The notes: generated by a model not told the origin, from the letters alone. Shown: positions 47,964 through 57,207, counted from the first letter of the stretch. The stretch is DNA of 64,000 nt from JACXTP01 sp963789555 (GCA_963789555.1 CAWBKY010000010.1:81430-145429); one strand, 5' to 3'. Made by a program: numbers and translations.

Positions 47964-48090
47964 TCGCCTCATACTTTTAATGAATCATGAGGTGTCCAGT
48001 GCTACTCCGACCTAATGCGAACCACATCTCTAATGAAGGATGACATGTCGATAGCCGACTTGTATTGCCGTTTGGCATCTGGTTCCGATC

Positions 48091-48587
48091 TCAAAGCATC
48101 AGTTGCATGAACCTGATGTCGATCCAACGACCGAACTTGTAGCCAGCCTCTCGGATCAGGGCGACGTCCTCAAAGCCGACCTTGCGGTGCAGTCCCAAGC
48201 TGGCCTTGTGCTCCGCATTGATCACCGCCACGACGCTGTGCAGACCATGACCCGCCCTTCCTTGACCAGCTCGGTGAGCAGGGCGGTCCCGATCCCCATT
48301 CCTCGACGGTCCTCCCGGACATAGACCGCGTCCTCGGCTGTGTATCGGTATGCGGCCCTCGCCCGGTGCTTGGAGAGGGAGGCCCACCCCACCACCTCTC
48401 CCTCAGAACGAGCCACGAGGATCGGATATCTATCACGATGCTCAAAGAACCAGACCAGGCGAGACTCCAGGCTCACCGGTTCCGTCTCCATGGTGCAATC
48501 GGAGGTGGGGACATAGTGGTTGTAGATGGCGTTGATGGCCTCCATGTCCGACTCGGCGGCAGGAAGGACCTCGACCCTCGCGACCAT
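48091..48587 (-). CDS. GNAT N-acetyltransferase, phosphinothricin acetyltransferase-like (frameshifted)
   Basis: The product starts VEVLPAAESDMEAINAIYNHYV and has the acetyl-CoA loop VREDRRGMGIGTALL, as in Pat/MddA-type enzymes that acetylate amino acids or analogues. The final part VVAVINAEHKASLGLHRKVGF lies in another frame; the change is near 48235. It diverges from the PfkB gene. Confidence 0.75.
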
Positions 48588-48671
48588 GCCCCGAACATCC
48601 CCGGACGGGTATTTGCCTCATATGTCGTGCCAGGGACAAACTTTAATTTCGCCCCCTGGGATTCCTTGGGC

Positions 48672-49665
48672 ATGGTGGACGTCCTAGGCGTGGGGGCCCT
48701 CAACGTGGACCTCTTCTTCGAGGTGGAGGGTCTCGAATGGGGCGGTTTCCGCTTCGTTCCCGGGGGGGAGATCATGGGGGAGGAGGGGCGGTTCGATGAC
48801 GCACTTGCCGAGCTCAAGGCGAAAGCCAGGCAATTAGGGAGGAGCGGGGGCGGATCGGCCGCGAACTGCATATACGCCCTGTCGAGGATGGGGTTCTCCA
48901 CAGCGTTCCTGGGCAATGTGGGCAAGGACGAGGAGGGCGATTTCCTGCTCAGCGGCATGGACGGCGTGGACGTCAGCCACGTGGGAAGGATCGGGGCGCA
49001 GCGGGCAATGCCTGTCCCTGCTCAAGGAAGGAGAGCGCGCCTTGCTGGTCCTGCCCAACGCCAACGACCGGATCCGTTTGACCGAGGACGATCTGGCATT
49101 GGCGAACCGCTGCAAGGTGGTGCATATGTCGTCCTTCGCCTCCAGCGCGGCATTGGACCAACAGGTGGTCCTGGCCGATGGCCTGGCCGAGGATGTCATG
49201 GTCTCACTGGACCCTGGCGAACGCTATGCCCGGCGGGGTCTGGACGATATCCTGCCATTGCTGCGCAGGACGGACGTCCTGTTCCTGAACGACCGAGAGA
49301 TGAGGATGCTGACCGGAATGGGGGCCAGGGAAGGAGGGGAGCGCCTCCTCGGCCTCGGACCGGACGTGGTGGTGTGCAAATCGGGGGCGAAGGGGTCCTC
49401 GGTCATCACTGAGGAGGGTCTGTTCCCGATCGAACCAGTACCCGTGAAGGTGGTGGACATGACCGGGGCCGGGGACGTTTATGCCGCAGGCTTCCTTGCC
49501 GGACTTTTGAAGGGGTGGGGCTTGCGCCGTTGTGGGGACTTCGCCTCCTTGGCGGCCTCGAGAAGCATCGGGGGCATAGGCCGGGAAGCATACCCGGACA
49601 AGGACTTACTGGTCCATTTTGGGCGGTCCATTGGGAAAGGAAAGCAACCCCCAGGCCCGAGGTAG
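48672..49665 (+). CDS. PfkB-family carbohydrate or nucleoside kinase (frameshifted)
   Basis: The ribokinase fold is shown by VLGVGALNVDLFFEV, SGGGSAANCIYALSRMG and the catalytic DMTGAGDVYAAGFLAG near the end. SLDPGERYA and FLNDREMRMLTG are also typical. The frame changes near 49005. A TATA-like ACTTTAATTT (48640-48649) lies about 25 bases ahead of the ATG. The sugar substrate is not defined by sequence. Confidence 0.82.
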
Positions 49666-49787
49666 GAAGGCAAGATAGAGATAGATGGGAACCACCTTTA
49701 TGAGGCAGGAGAGACGTTCCCCGCCGGCAGAGGCGTTGGAGCCTCCCGATGGTGGTCCTCCGGGGACAGGGAAGGAGAGGTGAGGGA

Positions 49788-50909
49788 TTGGAGTTCGACG
49801 GATTGGATGATATGATGCCCTACGAGGGCAAGGTCTTCATCAGCGATTGCGAGGGGCCTATCACCAAGAATGCCAGCACCGTCGAGCTGTGCTCCAAGTT
49901 CATACCCAACGGCGAGCGGTTCTTCGCGGTCCTCTCCCGTTACGATTCCGTACTGACGGAAGTAGTGCGCAAGGAAGGTTACAAGGCGGGGGATTCCATG
50001 AAATTGGTCCTGCCCTTCCTCAAGGCCTTCGGCGTGACGGACATGGCCATGGTCGAGTTCTACCGCCACGCCATCATGATGATCCCCGGTGGCGATAAGA
50101 CCATGCGCTATGTGCAGGAGATAACCTCCCCTTTCATCGTCTCCTCCTCCTACGAGCACTATGTCGGGGCGGTGTGCGACCACATCGGGTTCCCTTTCGA
50201 GAACTCCTATTGCACCAAATGCAGCTTGGACGGCGTGAAGATGGACGACTGGGAGGCGCATACCCTGCGAGACCTGGCCCACGAGATCGCCGCCATGCCC
50301 CTCATCGATATGCCTTTCAGCACCCGCACCATCAAGGACCTCCGTCCCGACGACCGGAAGAGCGTCCAGCGTCTGGACCAGGTCTTCTGGAACGAGATGA
50401 CCGACCTCGACAGCTACCACCTGATCATGGAGACCGTGCCGGTGGGGGACTCGGAGAAGGCGGCCGCGGTGGTCGAGGTGTGCAAGAAGATCGGCGTGGC
50501 ACTGGAGGACTGCATGTACGTCGGCGATGACAGCAACGACACCAGGGCGCTGGGGATCGTGCGCAAGGGAGGCGGCCTGGCCGTGGCCTTCAATGGCAAC
50601 AGCAACGCCGTGCGCGAGTCGGACCTGGCGGTCATGTCGCCCCATACCATCATCACCTCCATCCTGGCCGAGGCGTTCTACCGGACCGGAAAGGACGCGG
50701 TGCTGGAACTGGCGGAGGACTGGTCCTTCGAGCGTTTGAAGCGGTCAGGGCTGGTGCACGAGTACCTGCTCAAGGAGGCGAGACGGGTGTTCCCCGGGCA
50801 CTTCCCGGAGGTAAGGCATGTCACGCCGTCCAACATGAGCGAACTGATGGCACAGAGCGCGTCATATCGGAAGACCGTGCGGGGCGAGTCGGTAGGGGCT
50901 TTGAACTGA
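49788..50909 (+). CDS. HAD-superfamily protein of COG4030/EhaR type
   Basis: After a TTG at 49788 (preceded by GAGAGGTGAGGG) the protein reads KVFISDCEGPITKNASTVELCSKF, resembling the HAD-like proteins encoded in methanogen energy-converting hydrogenase clusters (EhaR). The nucleophile position is DCEG instead of DxD; a later VGDDSNDTRAL is the normal HAD motif IV. FIVSSSYEHYVG could be motif II. No hydrogenase genes are near it, so the link to Eha is only by family. Length is 373 residues. Confidence 0.65.
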   Translation: MEFDGLDDMMPYEGKVFISDCEGPITKNASTVELCSKFIPNGERFFAVLSRYDSVLTEVVRKEGYKAGDSMKLVLPFLKAFGVTDMAMVEFYRHAIMMIPGGDKTMRYVQEITSPFIVSSSYEHYVGAVCDHIGFPFENSYCTKCSLDGVKMDDWEAHTLRDLAHEIAAMPLIDMPFSTRTIKDLRPDDRKSVQRLDQVFWNEMTDLDSYHLIMETVPVGDSEKAAAVVEVCKKIGVALEDCMYVGDDSNDTRALGIVRKGGGLAVAFNGNSNAVRESDLAVMSPHTIITSILAEAFYRTGKDAVLELAEDWSFERLKRSGLVHEYLLKEARRVFPGHFPEVRHVTPSNMSELMAQSASYRKTVRGESVGALN

Positions 50910-50998
50910 GCATGGAAAGGTCCTTTGACCATGGACCACTGGCAAGATCGAATACCCTCATATCACGTTCAAAAACCACTTCTGCGTTCTGGCGATGC

Positions 50999-51009
50999 GA
51001 TTTAATAAG
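50999..51009 (+). promoter_or_regulatory. TATA box of the HyuA-like gene
   Basis: GATTTAATAAG lies about 60 bases before the TTG at 51067. Farther up, GGTCC-N9-GGACC (50930-50948) surrounds a TTTGACCAT core and could be an operator. Confidence 0.4.
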
Positions 51010-51066
51010 GGCTGCTTGATTGTTGATGGCAAACCCCTTGAACATGATTCCTTGAAAGGTGATCAA

Positions 51067-53076
51067 TTGCATTTGGGACTGGGCATCGACACAGGCGGAA
51101 CGTACACTGACGCGGCGATCATCGACTTAGAGAAGGGCAAGGTCCTGGCCAAGGCAAAGTCGCTCACCACTCGCCACGACCTCTCCGAAGGGATATCGAA
51201 CTCGATCGATAAGGTCAAGGGGGTCCGCGCCAAGGATATCCGCCTCGTTTCCGTCTCGTCCACCCTGGCCACCAATTCGGTGGTGGAGGGCAAGGGCTGC
51301 CGGGTCGGGCTCATGCTCATCGGCAGCGAGTACAAGCAGATGGTGCCCATCGAGGAGGCCATCGAGCTCAAGGGCGGGCACAACCTGGTCGGCGAGGAGC
51401 TGGCCAAGCTCGAGCTGGAAAAGGCCAGGGATTTCGTGCAGAGGACCATGGGCAAGGTCGACGCCTATGCCATCAGCAGCTATCTGAGCGTGCGCAACCC
51501 AGAGCACGAGATCAGGCTGAAGCTCATGGTGCAAGAGCTTTGCCAAAACCCAGTGGTCTGCGGCCATGAGCTCTCGACCAAGCTAGGGTTTTACGAAAGG
51601 ACGCTCACGGCGGTGCTGAACGCCAAGCTCATACCCATCATCGCCGACCTGGTGCTCTCGGTGAAGAAGGTGATGGCGGAGCACGATATCGTCGCCCCTC
51701 TGATGATAGTCAAGGGAGACGGCTCGCTCATGGGCGAGATGATGGCCAAGGAAAGGCCGGTGGAGACCATCTTGTCCGGTCCGGCGGCCAGCCTGATCGG
51801 GGCCAAGTACCTCACCCGGGAGGAGGATGCGGTGGTGATCGACGTGGGAGGGACCACCACCGACATCGGCATCTTGAGGGGGGGCAAGCCCCGCCTCGAC
51901 CCCGAAGGCGCCATGATAGGCGGTTGGAGGACCAGGGTGAAGGCGGCGGACATCTCCACCTCCGGATGCGGCGGGGACAGCCGCATCGTGGTGACCAATG
52001 GCAAGATCATCCTCAACCCGTTGCGCGTGGTGCCGCTGTGCATCGCCTCCACCAAGTACGAGGTCATCAAGCCCAAGCTCAAGCAGGCCTCCACCACCAA
52101 GCCGCGGCCCCAGGCCGGGCACATCGCGGTGGAGAACATCGTCCAGAGCACGGAGTTCTTCATCTTCAACAAGGGCGTCACCGGGCTCTCCTTCTCCAGG
52201 GAGGAGCAGGCGTTCGTGGACAACGTCAAGGACGAGCCCCGTTCCGTTTACGAGGTCTCGGAGATGACCGGCGTCCATCCCTTCTCCTTCAACGTCCGAC
52301 GCCTGGAGGAGCTGGGGGTGGTGCTGCGCATCGGCCTCACCCCCACCGACATCCTGCACGCCGACGGCTCCTACATCGAGTACGACGAAGAGGCCTCGAG
52401 CATAGCCGTGGCCATCCAGTCGGATATCATGGAGATGACCCCGGAGCAGTTCTGCAAGGACGTGCGCCGGGCGGTGATATACAAGATATCGCACGAGCTG
52501 CTCAAGAAGCTGGCCTACGAGGAGACGGGCAACACCAGCTTTGACGACGTGTGCAACGACCTGTTCGACAAGTTCATCACCCACAAGCCCGGCCTGGACT
52601 ATGGCGTCAGGCTGAGGCTGAACAAGAAGATCATCGGCATCGGGGCGCCGGTGGGGGCGTACCTGCCAGCGGTGGCGGAGCGCTTCGACACCCACTTGCT
52701 GCTGCCGGAGCATTCCGAGGTGGGGAACGCCGTGGGCGCGATCACGGGCAGCATCATGGAGACGGTGGAGGTGCTGATAAGGCCGAAGCCAGGCATGTCC
52801 GCCCTCGACAACCCTCCCTGCACATTGCACTCCCCGAGCGAGAAGAGGGAGTTCGCCAACCTCGCCGAGGCGGTCCAATACGCCGAGGAGTGGGGCCGGG
52901 CCACCGCTCGCGAGATGGCGCTGGCCGCCGGCGCCGACGACGTGCAGCTGCTGGTGGAGAAGGAGAACCGCATGGGCCATCTGGGCAAGAGCTGGGGAGA
53001 GGGCATATTGTTGGAGGCGAGGGTGAACGTCACGGCCATCGGGAAGCCGCGCCTGTTCTTCGAGGGAAAGGTATGA
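51067..53076 (+). CDS. Hydantoinase A/oxoprolinase-family ATPase
   Basis: The ASKHA-type ATPase fold is shown by LGIDTGGTYTDAAIIDL (phosphate 1), SSTLATNSVVEGKG, and VVIDVGGTTTDIGIL (phosphate 2). The length is 669 residues, as in HyuA. No hyuB partner follows. Instead two DGC-type proteins overlap the 3' end. HyuA-like ATPases are in the same superfamily as the reductive activators of corrinoid proteins, and a corrinoid system lies just beyond; activation is an inference, not seen directly. The TTG at 51067 is favoured by AAGGTGATC just ahead. Confidence 0.85.
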   Translation: MHLGLGIDTGGTYTDAAIIDLEKGKVLAKAKSLTTRHDLSEGISNSIDKVKGVRAKDIRLVSVSSTLATNSVVEGKGCRVGLMLIGSEYKQMVPIEEAIELKGGHNLVGEELAKLELEKARDFVQRTMGKVDAYAISSYLSVRNPEHEIRLKLMVQELCQNPVVCGHELSTKLGFYERTLTAVLNAKLIPIIADLVLSVKKVMAEHDIVAPLMIVKGDGSLMGEMMAKERPVETILSGPAASLIGAKYLTREEDAVVIDVGGTTTDIGILRGGKPRLDPEGAMIGGWRTRVKAADISTSGCGGDSRIVVTNGKIILNPLRVVPLCIASTKYEVIKPKLKQASTTKPRPQAGHIAVENIVQSTEFFIFNKGVTGLSFSREEQAFVDNVKDEPRSVYEVSEMTGVHPFSFNVRRLEELGVVLRIGLTPTDILHADGSYIEYDEEASSIAVAIQSDIMEMTPEQFCKDVRRAVIYKISHELLKKLAYEETGNTSFDDVCNDLFDKFITHKPGLDYGVRLRLNKKIIGIGAPVGAYLPAVAERFDTHLLLPEHSEVGNAVGAITGSIMETVEVLIRPKPGMSALDNPPCTLHSPSEKREFANLAEAVQYAEEWGRATAREMALAAGADDVQLLVEKENRMGHLGKSWGEGILLEARVNVTAIGKPRLFFEGKV

Positions 53077-53435
53077 GCGAGGAAGTGGACATTGTGATCT
53101 GTTCGGGCTACAGCCCGGGGGCCAGGGTGTTGAGGAAGGCGGTGCGTCAGGTGGCAAAGGAGGAGAAGGTGCGCATGGTCACCGTCGCGCCAGCGTTGGC
53201 CGGTCTGCCCAAGGCGGTGGAGGACATGAAGGCGCTCAAGGACCGCTGCGTCCTGGTGGTGGACGGATGCGAGGGCTTCTGCGCCCTGCAGACCTTGAAC
53301 CAGTTCGGGGTGAAGGCGGCCAAGTCCGTGATGCTCAACAAGCACATCCAGGTCACCCAATCGGCGGTGGACATGGAGGCGGCGAACATACTCAAGTCGG
53401 TGCGGGAGGTGAGGGCGAAATGCGGAAAGGGGTGA
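53073..53435 (+). CDS. DGC-type putative zinc-binding protein 1
   Basis: The 120-residue protein has IVICSGYSPGARVLRKAV near the N-terminus and VVDGCEGFCALQTL at about residue 60, which matches the Asp-Gly-Cys signature and second cysteine of DGC proteins. They are thought to bind metal, but no activity is known. ATGA overlap with the HyuA-like gene shows coupling. Confidence 0.72.
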   Translation: MSEEVDIVICSGYSPGARVLRKAVRQVAKEEKVRMVTVAPALAGLPKAVEDMKALKDRCVLVVDGCEGFCALQTLNQFGVKAAKSVMLNKHIQVTQSAVDMEAANILKSVREVRAKCGKG

Positions 53436-53797
53436 TAGTCTGCGGCGCCAACGGGGAGCGTGGCCTCATGATCGAACGGGCGATAGAGATCTTCTCGCCG
53501 AAGAACCTCAACCGAATAATCCAGTTCTCCGCCTGCACGGTGGGCACGACGCCGATGCTGATATCGATGAGCGGCATCGACCCTGCCCACATGATCGCCG
53601 TGAACGGCTGCCGCAACAATTGCTGCGACCGCATCCTGGAAAAGGCGGGAATGAAGGCGGAGCGCTCGGTGGTCCTGGACGATGCGACGGAAAGGAAGCT
53701 CGGCCCTTGCCAGTTCACCAGCGAGTGGGACTTCCCCGACATCGACCAGAAGGAGATAGAGGCCTTCGTGAAGCTGATGGAAAGCACACTGGACTGA
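53420..53797 (+). CDS. DGC-type putative zinc-binding protein 2
   Basis: The 125-residue protein has GVIVCGANGERGLMIERAIE, then SACTVGTTPML and AVNGCRNNCCDRILEKAG, a variant (NGC) of the DGC signature with extra cysteines. It overlaps the first DGC gene by 16 bases. The two paralogues with different cysteine spacing may form a heterodimer or handle a metal or corrinoid cofactor (inference). Confidence 0.65.
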   Translation: MRKGVIVCGANGERGLMIERAIEIFSPKNLNRIIQFSACTVGTTPMLISMSGIDPAHMIAVNGCRNNCCDRILEKAGMKAERSVVLDDATERKLGPCQFTSEWDFPDIDQKEIEAFVKLMESTLD

Positions 53798-53835
53798 GCG
53801 ACCAGTGCTCGGCCTGATGATCATCCGATGATGCC

Positions 53836-54147
53836 TCAACGGGTCTTCTTCCAGCCCATGTCATCATAGTACGTCGTGATGACATCGGAGATGTGGTCCG
53901 CCACCTCATGCTCGCGGATCTTGTCCGCGATGTGGCCGACCTCTCTCATGTACCACTCATAGTCGCACTTGGGGCATCGCACCTTCGGGCAGTTCTTGAC
54001 CGCCTCGGCGCATCCTCGGCAAGCGGTGGTACGACCATAGACCAAAGCGAACTCGAAGCTGCAATTGGGGCATTTGTGCTTGCGCACCGAGTCGACCGTG
54101 TTCCTGGAGAAGCCCTTAGCCCTCATGGCATTGTAATACGTGTCCAT
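53836..54147 (-). CDS. Zinc-ribbon protein of unknown function
   Basis: The 103-residue protein has four cysteine pairs: CPNC near residue 26, CRGC near 43, then CPKVRC and CPKC near 53-61. These would make two zinc sites. The last third is helical and charged. A strong GGAGGT lies 8 bases before the ATG. It is the last gene of the minus-strand corrinoid methyltransferase run and ends 38 bases from the convergent DGC2. Confidence 0.6.
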   Translation of the reverse strand: MDTYYNAMRAKGFSRNTVDSVRKHKCPNCSFEFALVYGRTTACRGCAEAVKNCPKVRCPKCDYEWYMREVGHIADKIREHEVADHISDVITTYYDDMGWKKTR

Positions 54148-54168
54148 ATTCCAGACCTCCTTCCATCC

Positions 54169-54633
54169 TCATTTGTGATGTTCGATCCCTTTCTCGGTCT
54201 CGTAATAATCCTGCAATATCTCATATTTTATTCCATACCGCGGCAGCAGCTCCTCGATGGTCTCCATGGAGGCATGCTTCACGTCCGGGTCCCATATCCC
54301 ATGGACGATGACATGGACCGTCAGGTCCCCAACGCTCAGACCCCTCTGGTCGATGGCGTTGTTGATGGTCATGGGGATGTCCAGGTGCACCAATGACGCT
54401 CCCAGGCTGGTCCCATGCTCTGAGATCAGGAAGGATTTCACATGGCCCACCAGATCGGCCCCGTCGTGCATGCACTCCTTGGTTATGCCTGTGAGCAGCT
54501 CTCTGATGAACCGTTCACATTCGTCCCTGCCCATCACCGATGCTGGACGGATAGTCATGTGAATGGAGAACTTGCCCAGCTCATCCACCATGCGATGGTG
54601 GTCGATGTGGAGCTCCTCGTCCATCTCCTTCAT
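54169..54633 (-). CDS. Hypothetical protein of the methyltransferase neighbourhood
   Basis: The 154-residue soluble protein is not recognised. It is rich in histidine: HIDHHRM near the N-terminus, HDGADLVGHVKSFLISEHG in the middle, and a C-terminal GIEHHK. Predicted alternation (FSIHMTIRP, ASLVHLDIPM, LTVHVIVHGIW) suggests a beta sandwich or ferredoxin-like fold. Placement between the CobW GTPase and zinc ribbon hints at metal or corrinoid handling. Confidence 0.6.
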   Translation of the reverse strand: MKEMDEELHIDHHRMVDELGKFSIHMTIRPASVMGRDECERFIRELLTGITKECMHDGADLVGHVKSFLISEHGTSLGASLVHLDIPMTINNAIDQRGLSVGDLTVHVIVHGIWDPDVKHASMETIEELLPRYGIKYEILQDYYETEKGIEHHK

Positions 54634-54635
54634 GT

Positions 54636-55307
54636 TCAGCTCCCCTCGGCATACTGCTTGCGCAGGAGTTCCTTCTCAGTGGCCTCATCGTACCGGGGCG
54701 AGAAGTCAGACTCCATCAACGATGCCACCTCCCTCACTCCCTGGTTGTTCTTCCCCGATCCGTACATTATCTTCGCCCTGGGATTGATCTGGCGCACGAA
54801 CTCCTCGGAGCGCTTGATCTTGTCCGGCGTGGCCGCATCTATCTTGTTGATGAACACCACGTCAGCTTCCCTGATCTGGGTCTCGACCAGGCGGCGCACC
54901 GATTGTAGCAGCTCATCGATCCGCATCGCGTCCACCAGGGTCACCACCGGGGCGTGCTCTATCTTTCCCGGCATCTCCTCCTCGGAGTACTCGGCAGCGC
55001 GCTTCAGACCCCAAGGAATGGCCACTCCAGATGGCTCGACGATGACGATGTCCGGTTTGAATGTGTTGTACAATGTGGCGATGGTGCTGGCGAAGCTACC
55101 TGCGATCTGGCAGCAGATGCAGCCCCCCGATATCTCCTTCGCCTTCAGACCGTAGGACTCGATGAACTTGGCATCGACGTTGATGTCGCCCACATCATTG
55201 ACCACTATGGCGATGCGGTGCCCGCGGTTGACCAGCTCCTTGGCCACCTCGATGAGGAAGGTCGTCTTTCCGCTTCCTAGGAACCCTGCGATCTGTGCTA
55301 TCTTCAT
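54636..55307 (-). CDS. CobW/P47K-family GTPase
   Basis: AQIAGFLGSGKTTFLIEVAK is the P-loop. GGCICCQIAGSF holds the CxCC metal motif of COG0523 GTPases, and FINKIDAATPDK the guanine-specificity loop. Such proteins deliver zinc, nickel or cobalt. This form is short, lacking the C-terminal CobW domain. The ATG at 55307 is used because it matches the family N-terminus. A minus-strand TTTTTATTA (about 55345-55353) can serve as its own promoter, separate from the methyltransferase genes. Confidence 0.85.
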   Translation of the reverse strand: MKIAQIAGFLGSGKTTFLIEVAKELVNRGHRIAIVVNDVGDINVDAKFIESYGLKAKEISGGCICCQIAGSFASTIATLYNTFKPDIVIVEPSGVAIPWGLKRAAEYSEEEMPGKIEHAPVVTLVDAMRIDELLQSVRRLVETQIREADVVFINKIDAATPDKIKRSEEFVRQINPRAKIMYGSGKNNQGVREVASLMESDFSPRYDEATEKELLRKQYAEGS

Positions 55308-55371
55308 CCTGACCACTCGACCTCATGTGATTGCTGCCTAGGTAATAAAAACGTTGTGCGAACTTAGATCG

Positions 55372-55403
55372 GAAAAATGGATATGAAGGGGCCGATGGCC
55401 CCT
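55372..55403 (-). terminator. Hairpin after the methyltransferase gene
   Basis: On the minus strand AGGGGCC and GGCCCCT (55387-55403) pair around a 3-base loop, followed downstream by a T5 run (55373-55377). This ends the corrinoid/methyltransferase transcript before the CobW promoter. Confidence 0.65.
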
Positions 55404-55411
55404 CAAAAGGT

Positions 55412-56507
55412 TTAGGTGCACTGGATCTGGCCGTACTTCTTCACGGTGTCGACGCAGGCCTTGATGTTCTCGATCTTGGTGACTGACGGCCGGCGGGACC
55501 TCGCAGCCGGAGGCGATCACGTACCGGGAGTGCAGGCCGCGCTGGCACAGCGCCGTCTTCACTTCCTGGATCAGCTTCATGGTGGTGGCCTCCATCTTCT
55601 CGACGGTGCCGCGCACGAAGAGCTGGGGGTCGATCTGTGCCGGCGAGCAGGCAGCCGTCCGCGTAGCCCTTGCCGATGGCCTCCTTGGGCGATGGGCTTC
55701 CGGGGATGAGCGGATAGTAGGCCATGCTGTAGATCACCGGCTTGAAGGCCTTGATCTGGGTGTCCAGGTGGGGCAGGTCGGCGCAGTTGTGTATGCAGAA
55801 GGCCTTGCCTACCTTGGTGGTCAGCTCGTTCAGCTTGCCGGCGTACTTGTACTGGCCCTCGAACTCGTCGTACTCCTTGTCGCCCAGGCAGGAGTAGTTG
55901 CCCCACAGGTAGTCCCAGCACAGGCCGGGGGCGGCGGTGTTGGCGAAGGCGTTGACGAAGTCGACGTCGAACTGCGGTCATGGTCTCCAGGCCCTTGTGC
56001 ACGGCGCTGCGGTTGTTGATCATGTCCATGAACACCTTCTCCGCGCCGGCGGTCTGCGTGAGCGCCAACAGCGGGCCCTCGAGGAAGCCGGAGGTGATGA
56101 TCTCGTTCTTCAACTTCTCCGAGAAGATCTTGGTGCCCTCGATGAGGACGCCGCAGCGGCCCTTGTGACGTCAGGGACCTGCAGCTTCTCATAGTCCTCC
56201 GGGTTGTGGATGATGGTCTCGTCCACGAACGGGGTGTTCTGGTCGTCCATGCGCACGTGGGCGCCGAGGTCGCCGGCCATGACGGACAGGTCCATGAGGC
56301 CGAAGTACCAGTCCCAGTCGAAATAGTGGTATCCGGCAATGGCGGCCTCGGCGAACTTCTTGGGGTCGTTGGCCCAGTCGCGGTAGGTCATCTTGCCGTC
56401 GCCCACCAGCCTGCGGTTCACGCCACAGGCGATGGGGTAGGTGGACAGCCTGTCGACCGGCTGGTTCATGATCGAGGCCATTGCCCTCTCGATGTGGTCA
56501 TTGCCAT
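55412..56507 (-). CDS. UroD-family corrinoid methyltransferase (heavily frameshifted)
   Basis: The product is of the uroporphyrinogen-decarboxylase-like methyltransferase family (MtaA/MtbA, MtvB and relatives). ERAMASIMNQPVDRLSTYP starts it, FCIHNCADLPHL holds the HxC of the zinc site and VIASGCEVPPA the second zinc cysteine. Breaks are inferred near 56500, 56165, 55975, 55640 and 55490, with all segments in family order. The start is the ATG at 56507, one base after the corrinoid-protein stop. It either demethylates a substrate onto the corrinoid or passes methyl to a thiol; which cannot be decided here. Confidence 0.8.
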
Positions 56508-56508
56508 C

Positions 56509-57147
56509 TTAGAACGCCCCCTTCAGTTTGGCGACTCCTTCCTGCGCGTTGATGGCGTGGAAGTCGGCACCGATGTCCTCGGCGAACTCATTGGAGGTCG
56601 GAGCGCCACCGATGATGGTCTTGCACTTCATGCGGACGCCTGACTCGATCAGGCCGTCCATGACCATCTTCATGCCGTCCATGGTTGGGGTCATGAGGGT
56701 GCTCATGGCGACGATGCCGCCGTTGTGGGCTTTGGCGAAGTCGACGAACTTCTCAGGTGGTACATCGCGACCGAGGTCCGTGACGGCGAAGCCACCAGCG
56801 GTCATCATGGTCTTGACGATGTTCTTGCCGATGTCATGCACATCTCCCTCGACCACACCGATGCAACCGGGGATCTGCTTCGCCGCGGCTTCCTTCGGGA
56901 TGTGGGGGAGCAGGATGTCCAGAGCGCCGTACATGGCGTCAGCGGAGATCAGGACCTGGGGCAGGAAGTACTCCCTGGCGGCGTACTTGTCACCCACGAT
57001 GTTCATGCCCTTGACCAGTCCGTGGCTGATGGAGTCGATCGGGTTGACTCCGAGCTTCAGGGACTCCTCGGCGACCCTCTTTGCCTCGTCCTTCTTCCCA
57101 GAGACAACAGCCTTTTCTAATCCAGCGTAAATCTGTTCCTTGCTCAT
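56509..57147 (-). CDS. Methyltransferase corrinoid-binding protein (MtbC/MttC-like)
   Basis: The 212-residue protein has an N-terminal helical cap domain (residues 1-85) and a B12 domain with EGDVHDIGKNIV, carrying the cobalt-ligating histidine of DxHxxG, then MSTLMTPTMDGM and IIGGAPTSNEFAEDIGAD. It shuttles a methyl group on cobalt between two methyltransferases. It is the first gene of the transcript and precedes the UroD-type gene by one base. An operator-like palindrome lies upstream. Confidence 0.92.
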   Translation of the reverse strand: MSKEQIYAGLEKAVVSGKKDEAKRVAEESLKLGVNPIDSISHGLVKGMNIVGDKYAAREYFLPQVLISADAMYGALDILLPHIPKEAAAKQIPGCIGVVEGDVHDIGKNIVKTMMTAGGFAVTDLGRDVPPEKFVDFAKAHNGGIVAMSTLMTPTMDGMKMVMDGLIESGVRMKCKTIIGGAPTSNEFAEDIGADFHAINAQEGVAKLKGAF

Positions 57148-57207
57148 TGTGTTCCACCTCTTCGCCCAAAAAATCAGGCGATTTGCGAGGTTAGAATCCG
57201 CCGTTTC

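Noticed and set aside
51583..53157. 524-codon open frame opposite the HyuA-like gene
   Set aside because: Shadow of the HyuA frame; His/Leu/Arg-rich with no motifs or ribosome site.
55412..56507. In-frame amber (pyrrolysine) codon as the cause of the broken methyltransferase gene
   Set aside because: The breaks are changes of reading frame, not TAG codons, and several genes here end in TAG (TrpD-like, folP, SDR, 40814, 46495), so there is no sign of strong amber avoidance.
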